Source: Oscillospiraceae bacterium (GTDB taxonomy: Bacteria > Bacillota > Clostridia > Oscillospirales > Ruminococcaceae). Taken from it: a stretch of DNA of 8,498 nt. The DNA lies in NCBI GenBank assembly GCA_003453215.1, contig DMMB01000061.1, positions 1 through 8,498 on the forward strand. The letters are read 5' to 3'. The position numbers were made by a program, and so were the translations under genes. Under the pieces are notes generated by a model. It saw only the letters and a program-made list of their open reading frames with translations, made no database searches and had not been told where the DNA came from. Shown in pieces: positions 6,640-8,498 of the stretch. Positions within the stretch are counted from its first letter, which is position 1. The number at the start of each line of letters is the position of its first letter.

Positions 6640-6897
6640 ATGCAATATCATTATGAAACGAAGGGAGTATGTTCCCGCGCCATCGATATTAATCTGGATG
6701 AAAACACCGGGATTGTGCGCAGCGTACAGTTTACCGGCGGCTGCAACGGCAATACCAAGGGCCTGAGCGCCATGGTGGTAGGCCAGAAGGCCGATGAAGT
6801 TATCCGCCGCCTGCAGGGCATTCGCTGCGGAATGCGGCCCACCAGCTGCCCCGACCAACTGGCGGAGGCACTGACCGAGGCACTGGAACAGATCTGA
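6640..6897 (+). CDS. Stand-alone TSCPD-domain protein (TIGR03905 type)
   Basis: Small protein of 85 residues that is essentially one TSCPD domain. The same domain closes vitamin B12-dependent ribonucleotide reductases, where its Cys residues may bind metal or take part in electron transfer. The role of the stand-alone form is not established. Visible features are Cys11, GGCNGNTKG at 33-41, and CGMRPTSCPDQLAEAL at 63-78 with the name-giving TSCPD (residues 68-72). The four Cys (11, 35, 63, 70) could form a metal site. AAGAAGG lies seven bases before the ATG at 6640. An earlier in-frame TTG at 6580 coincides with the -35 element and is rejected. It is the first gene of a + strand cluster. Confidence 0.92.
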   Translation: MQYHYETKGVCSRAIDINLDENTGIVRSVQFTGGCNGNTKGLSAMVVGQKADEVIRRLQGIRCGMRPTSCPDQLAEALTEALEQI

Positions 6898-6936
6898 AAG
6901 AAATGGAGCTGCCGGAAGGAAAGGGAGGAATGGGCT

Positions 6937-7452
6937 TTGACAGAAGAAGTGAAGATCTACCGACAGAATGAAAAGGAGCCGGCCCTTTCCGAAGGGGAAA
7001 AGGCCGCCCGGGAATACCGCCGCCAGCAGCAGAATGGCAACCTGGAGCGGGCCCACCGGCTGGGAGAGACGCTTTGCCGCCTCTTTATGGCCATGCCGGT
7101 GCAGGGCGAGTATACCGCCCAGCAGTGGGTGCTGCTCTCTTTCCTGGTGGAAAATGAACTGGCCCAGCAGGTGGAAAGCCCCTTGCTGGAACAATCGGCG
7201 CACAGCCGCTTTGCGGAGCAGCTGGAGCAGCAGGCCCCGGAACTGGCCCGAACCGTTCACGATGCCCGGGCCTTTACCATGTACACCCTGAATGAGACCC
7301 GCCGCACCCCGCGCAGTGAGGGAGAGATTTTTGCCAAGCTGTGCGGCCAGCCGGAAAATGAAGCGGTGATTGCGCTGGGAGAGCGGCTGGCGGAGGACTT
7401 TACCGCCCAGATTACCGCAGCGGTGACGGACGCCGGCTTTGTGACCGAATAA
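6937..7452 (+). CDS. Unknown helical 171-residue protein, TTG start
   Basis: Soluble, largely helical protein that I do not recognise. The first 35 residues are charged and Gln-rich (EKAAREYRRQQQ). The core alternates Ala/Leu/Glu/Gln heptad-like stretches (RFAEQLEQQAPELARTVHDARAFTM) with one Trp region (AQQWVLLSFLVENELAQQV). No signal peptide, membrane span or catalytic motif stands out. The start is TTG at 6937, set by AAGGGAGGA at 6921-6929 with seven bases of spacing. The ATG at 6930 lies in another frame and closes after 14 codons. It sits 39 bases after the TSCPD gene and 16 bases before the DUF4364 gene, so it is probably co-transcribed with both. Codon use matches its neighbours, with no sign of transfer. 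Confidence 0.82.
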   Translation: MTEEVKIYRQNEKEPALSEGEKAAREYRRQQQNGNLERAHRLGETLCRLFMAMPVQGEYTAQQWVLLSFLVENELAQQVESPLLEQSAHSRFAEQLEQQAPELARTVHDARAFTMYTLNETRRTPRSEGEIFAKLCGQPENEAVIALGERLAEDFTAQITAAVTDAGFVTE

Positions 7453-7468
7453 GCAGGGGAGGCCCAGA

Positions 7469-8062
7469 ATGGAACAGAACTTATTTACGGAAGGGGTGCG
7501 CCCCGGCAGCGTGACCACCCCGGAAGAAGTGCATATGCTGATTTGCTATATCTTCCGGGAGGCAAAGCAGCCGGTGACGCTGGATCAGGTGAACGAAGTA
7601 TTGCAGCGCCAGGCGCTGGTCAATTATTTTGAGTTTGCTGAGGCCGCGGAACGGCTGATCCGGATGGGGCACCTGCAGCCGCAGGAGAATGACCGGTACG
7701 TGCTTTCCGATGAGGGGGCGGCCCTGGCGGATACGTTCCGGCAAAAGCTGCCGCCGGCGGTGCGAGAACGTGCCCAGAAGGCGCTGGATGATGTGCTGAC
7801 GCTGCTGCGCCGCCAACAGGAAAATAAAGTGCGGGTAAAAAAAGTGGGCGATGGGTACCAGATTACCCTGACCATTACCGATATTGGTAGTGACCTGATG
7901 AGCCTGAGCCTTTTTTTGCCCACCGAAAAGGAATGCGAGCAGGTGCGGCGGCGTTTTCTCAATGATCCGGCGCTGCTGTATAAAGGCACAATGGCCCTGC
8001 TGACCGGGGATATGGAGACCTTCGGGGATCTGACCCCCAGCGAGCGGGATTTATTTATCTAA
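7469..8062 (+). CDS. DUF4364 family winged-helix protein
   Basis: Protein of 197 residues matching the DUF4364 family of Clostridia. The N-terminus has the family opening LFTEGVRPG, then a winged-helix-like region at about 18-90: HMLICYIFREAKQPVTLDQVNEVL, then LVNYFEFAEAAERLIRMGHL, then RYVLSDEGAALADTF. The C-terminal half has KLPPAVRERAQKALDD, ENKVRVKKVGDGYQITLTITD, a two-strand core (SDLMSLSLFLPTEKE) and the conserved RRFLNDPALLYKG. The fold suggests a DNA-binding transcriptional regulator, but no target is known. GGGGAGG lies six bases before the ATG. The gene before it ends 16 bases upstream and a membrane protein gene begins 21 bases after its stop, consistent with one transcript. The length is normal for the family. 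Confidence 0.92.
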   Translation: MEQNLFTEGVRPGSVTTPEEVHMLICYIFREAKQPVTLDQVNEVLQRQALVNYFEFAEAAERLIRMGHLQPQENDRYVLSDEGAALADTFRQKLPPAVRERAQKALDDVLTLLRRQQENKVRVKKVGDGYQITLTITDIGSDLMSLSLFLPTEKECEQVRRRFLNDPALLYKGTMALLTGDMETFGDLTPSERDLFI

Positions 8063-8083
8063 GCAAACCAAAGGAGAGAAAAT

Positions 8084-8464
8084 ATGGCGGCAAAGCGTAT
8101 TTTAATGGCTTTTTGCACCCTGTATGCGCTGGCCCGCGGCATTGGTACGGTGCTGTACTACCTGATGGGCGCCGGCCAGCTGCAGGTGGCGGTGTTGATT
8201 ATCACTTTTACGGTGAGCATGATTGGACTGGTGGCGGGAATTCTGTGGCTGGTACAGCGGCAGGTAAAGGGGCTGACCGTCCGGCTGCTGCTGCTTTTAT
8301 ACAGTGCGGCGGCGGTGACCAATATCCTGATTACCCGCGCCAATCCGGTGCCGCAGGGCATTGGCGCATGGGAAATTCTTGTCACAGGGACGCTGTTTGA
8401 GTGCCTTTTGTTCCTGGCTTCGCTTTTGATCCCCATGCCGGACCATGCTAAGGGAAAAGGATAA
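8084..8464 (+). CDS. Small four-helix membrane protein of unknown function
   Basis: Protein of 126 residues with four predicted membrane spans at about 6-28, 34-57, 64-84 and 96-117, joined by short loops. The Arg/Lys-rich segment RQVKG near residue 60 fits a cytoplasmic loop, and the tail PMPDHAKGKG is polar. There is no signal peptide beyond the first span and no catalytic motif; I cannot assign a family. AAAGGAG lies seven bases before the ATG, giving a secure start. It follows the DUF4364 gene by 21 bases and is probably the last or next-to-last gene of that cluster. The 34 bases after its stop hold a T-run (8466-8472) without a hairpin, so no terminator is called. Confidence 0.85.
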   Translation: MAAKRILMAFCTLYALARGIGTVLYYLMGAGQLQVAVLIITFTVSMIGLVAGILWLVQRQVKGLTVRLLLLLYSAAAVTNILITRANPVPQGIGAWEILVTGTLFECLLFLASLLIPMPDHAKGKG

Positions 8465-8490
8465 ATTTTTTTAGAAATGTAGGTGTTACG

Positions 8491-8498
8491 ATGATGTG
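8491..8498 (+). CDS. Possible start of a further gene (cut by window edge)
   Basis: An ATG at 8491 follows AGGTG (8481-8485) by five bases, and the window ends two codons later. Only the spacing supports this and nothing can be said of the product. Confidence 0.2.

Noticed and set aside
1..8498. Search for CRISPR arrays, tRNA or rRNA genes, insertion sequences and attachment sites
   Set aside because: No regularly spaced repeats, cloverleaf-like runs, transposase or integrase frames, or flanking inverted repeats were seen on either strand.

Overview
The window reads as ordinary chromosome from a fairly GC-rich anaerobic Firmicute, most likely class Clostridia and possibly the Oscillospiraceae/Ruminococcaceae. 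That placement is inferred from gene content (a two-module DnaD protein beside a DnaC/DnaI-type ATPase, a DUF4364 protein, a small stand-alone TSCPD protein), from strong purine-rich Shine-Dalgarno sites before most genes, and from sigma-A type promoters. No rRNA, tRNA, transposase, integrase or CRISPR array is visible.

Layout. Positions 1-2181 (+ strand) hold four small genes: a YgjP-type (COG1451) metallopeptidase; a short unknown gene whose frame is cut by a TAG at codon 12; an unknown 109-residue protein; and an ASCH-domain protein translationally coupled to it. A hairpin with T-runs on both sides (2186-2212) closes this block and can also serve the convergent antiporter gene. Positions 2253-3476 (- strand) encode a Kef/NapA-type cation:proton antiporter with its own clear promoter.

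Positions 3729-6457 (- strand) form a tight operon of a DnaD-domain protein, a DnaC/DnaI-like helicase loader ATPase and tcdA, the dehydratase that cyclises t6A in tRNA. It starts at an extended -10 promoter, has a hairpin in its leader, and ends at a good intrinsic terminator (3661-3700). A divergent promoter near 6580-6609 drives a second run of closely spaced + strand genes: a TSCPD protein, an unknown helical protein starting with TTG, a DUF4364 winged-helix protein and a small four-helix membrane protein.

Functionally, the dnaD/dnaC pair points to loading of the replicative helicase, and tcdA to decoding accuracy. The antiporter serves ion and pH balance. The rest are conserved small proteins without firm roles. 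I found no clear new multi-gene system. The best lead is the in-frame amber codon in the second gene; none of the twelve complete genes in the window ends with TAG.
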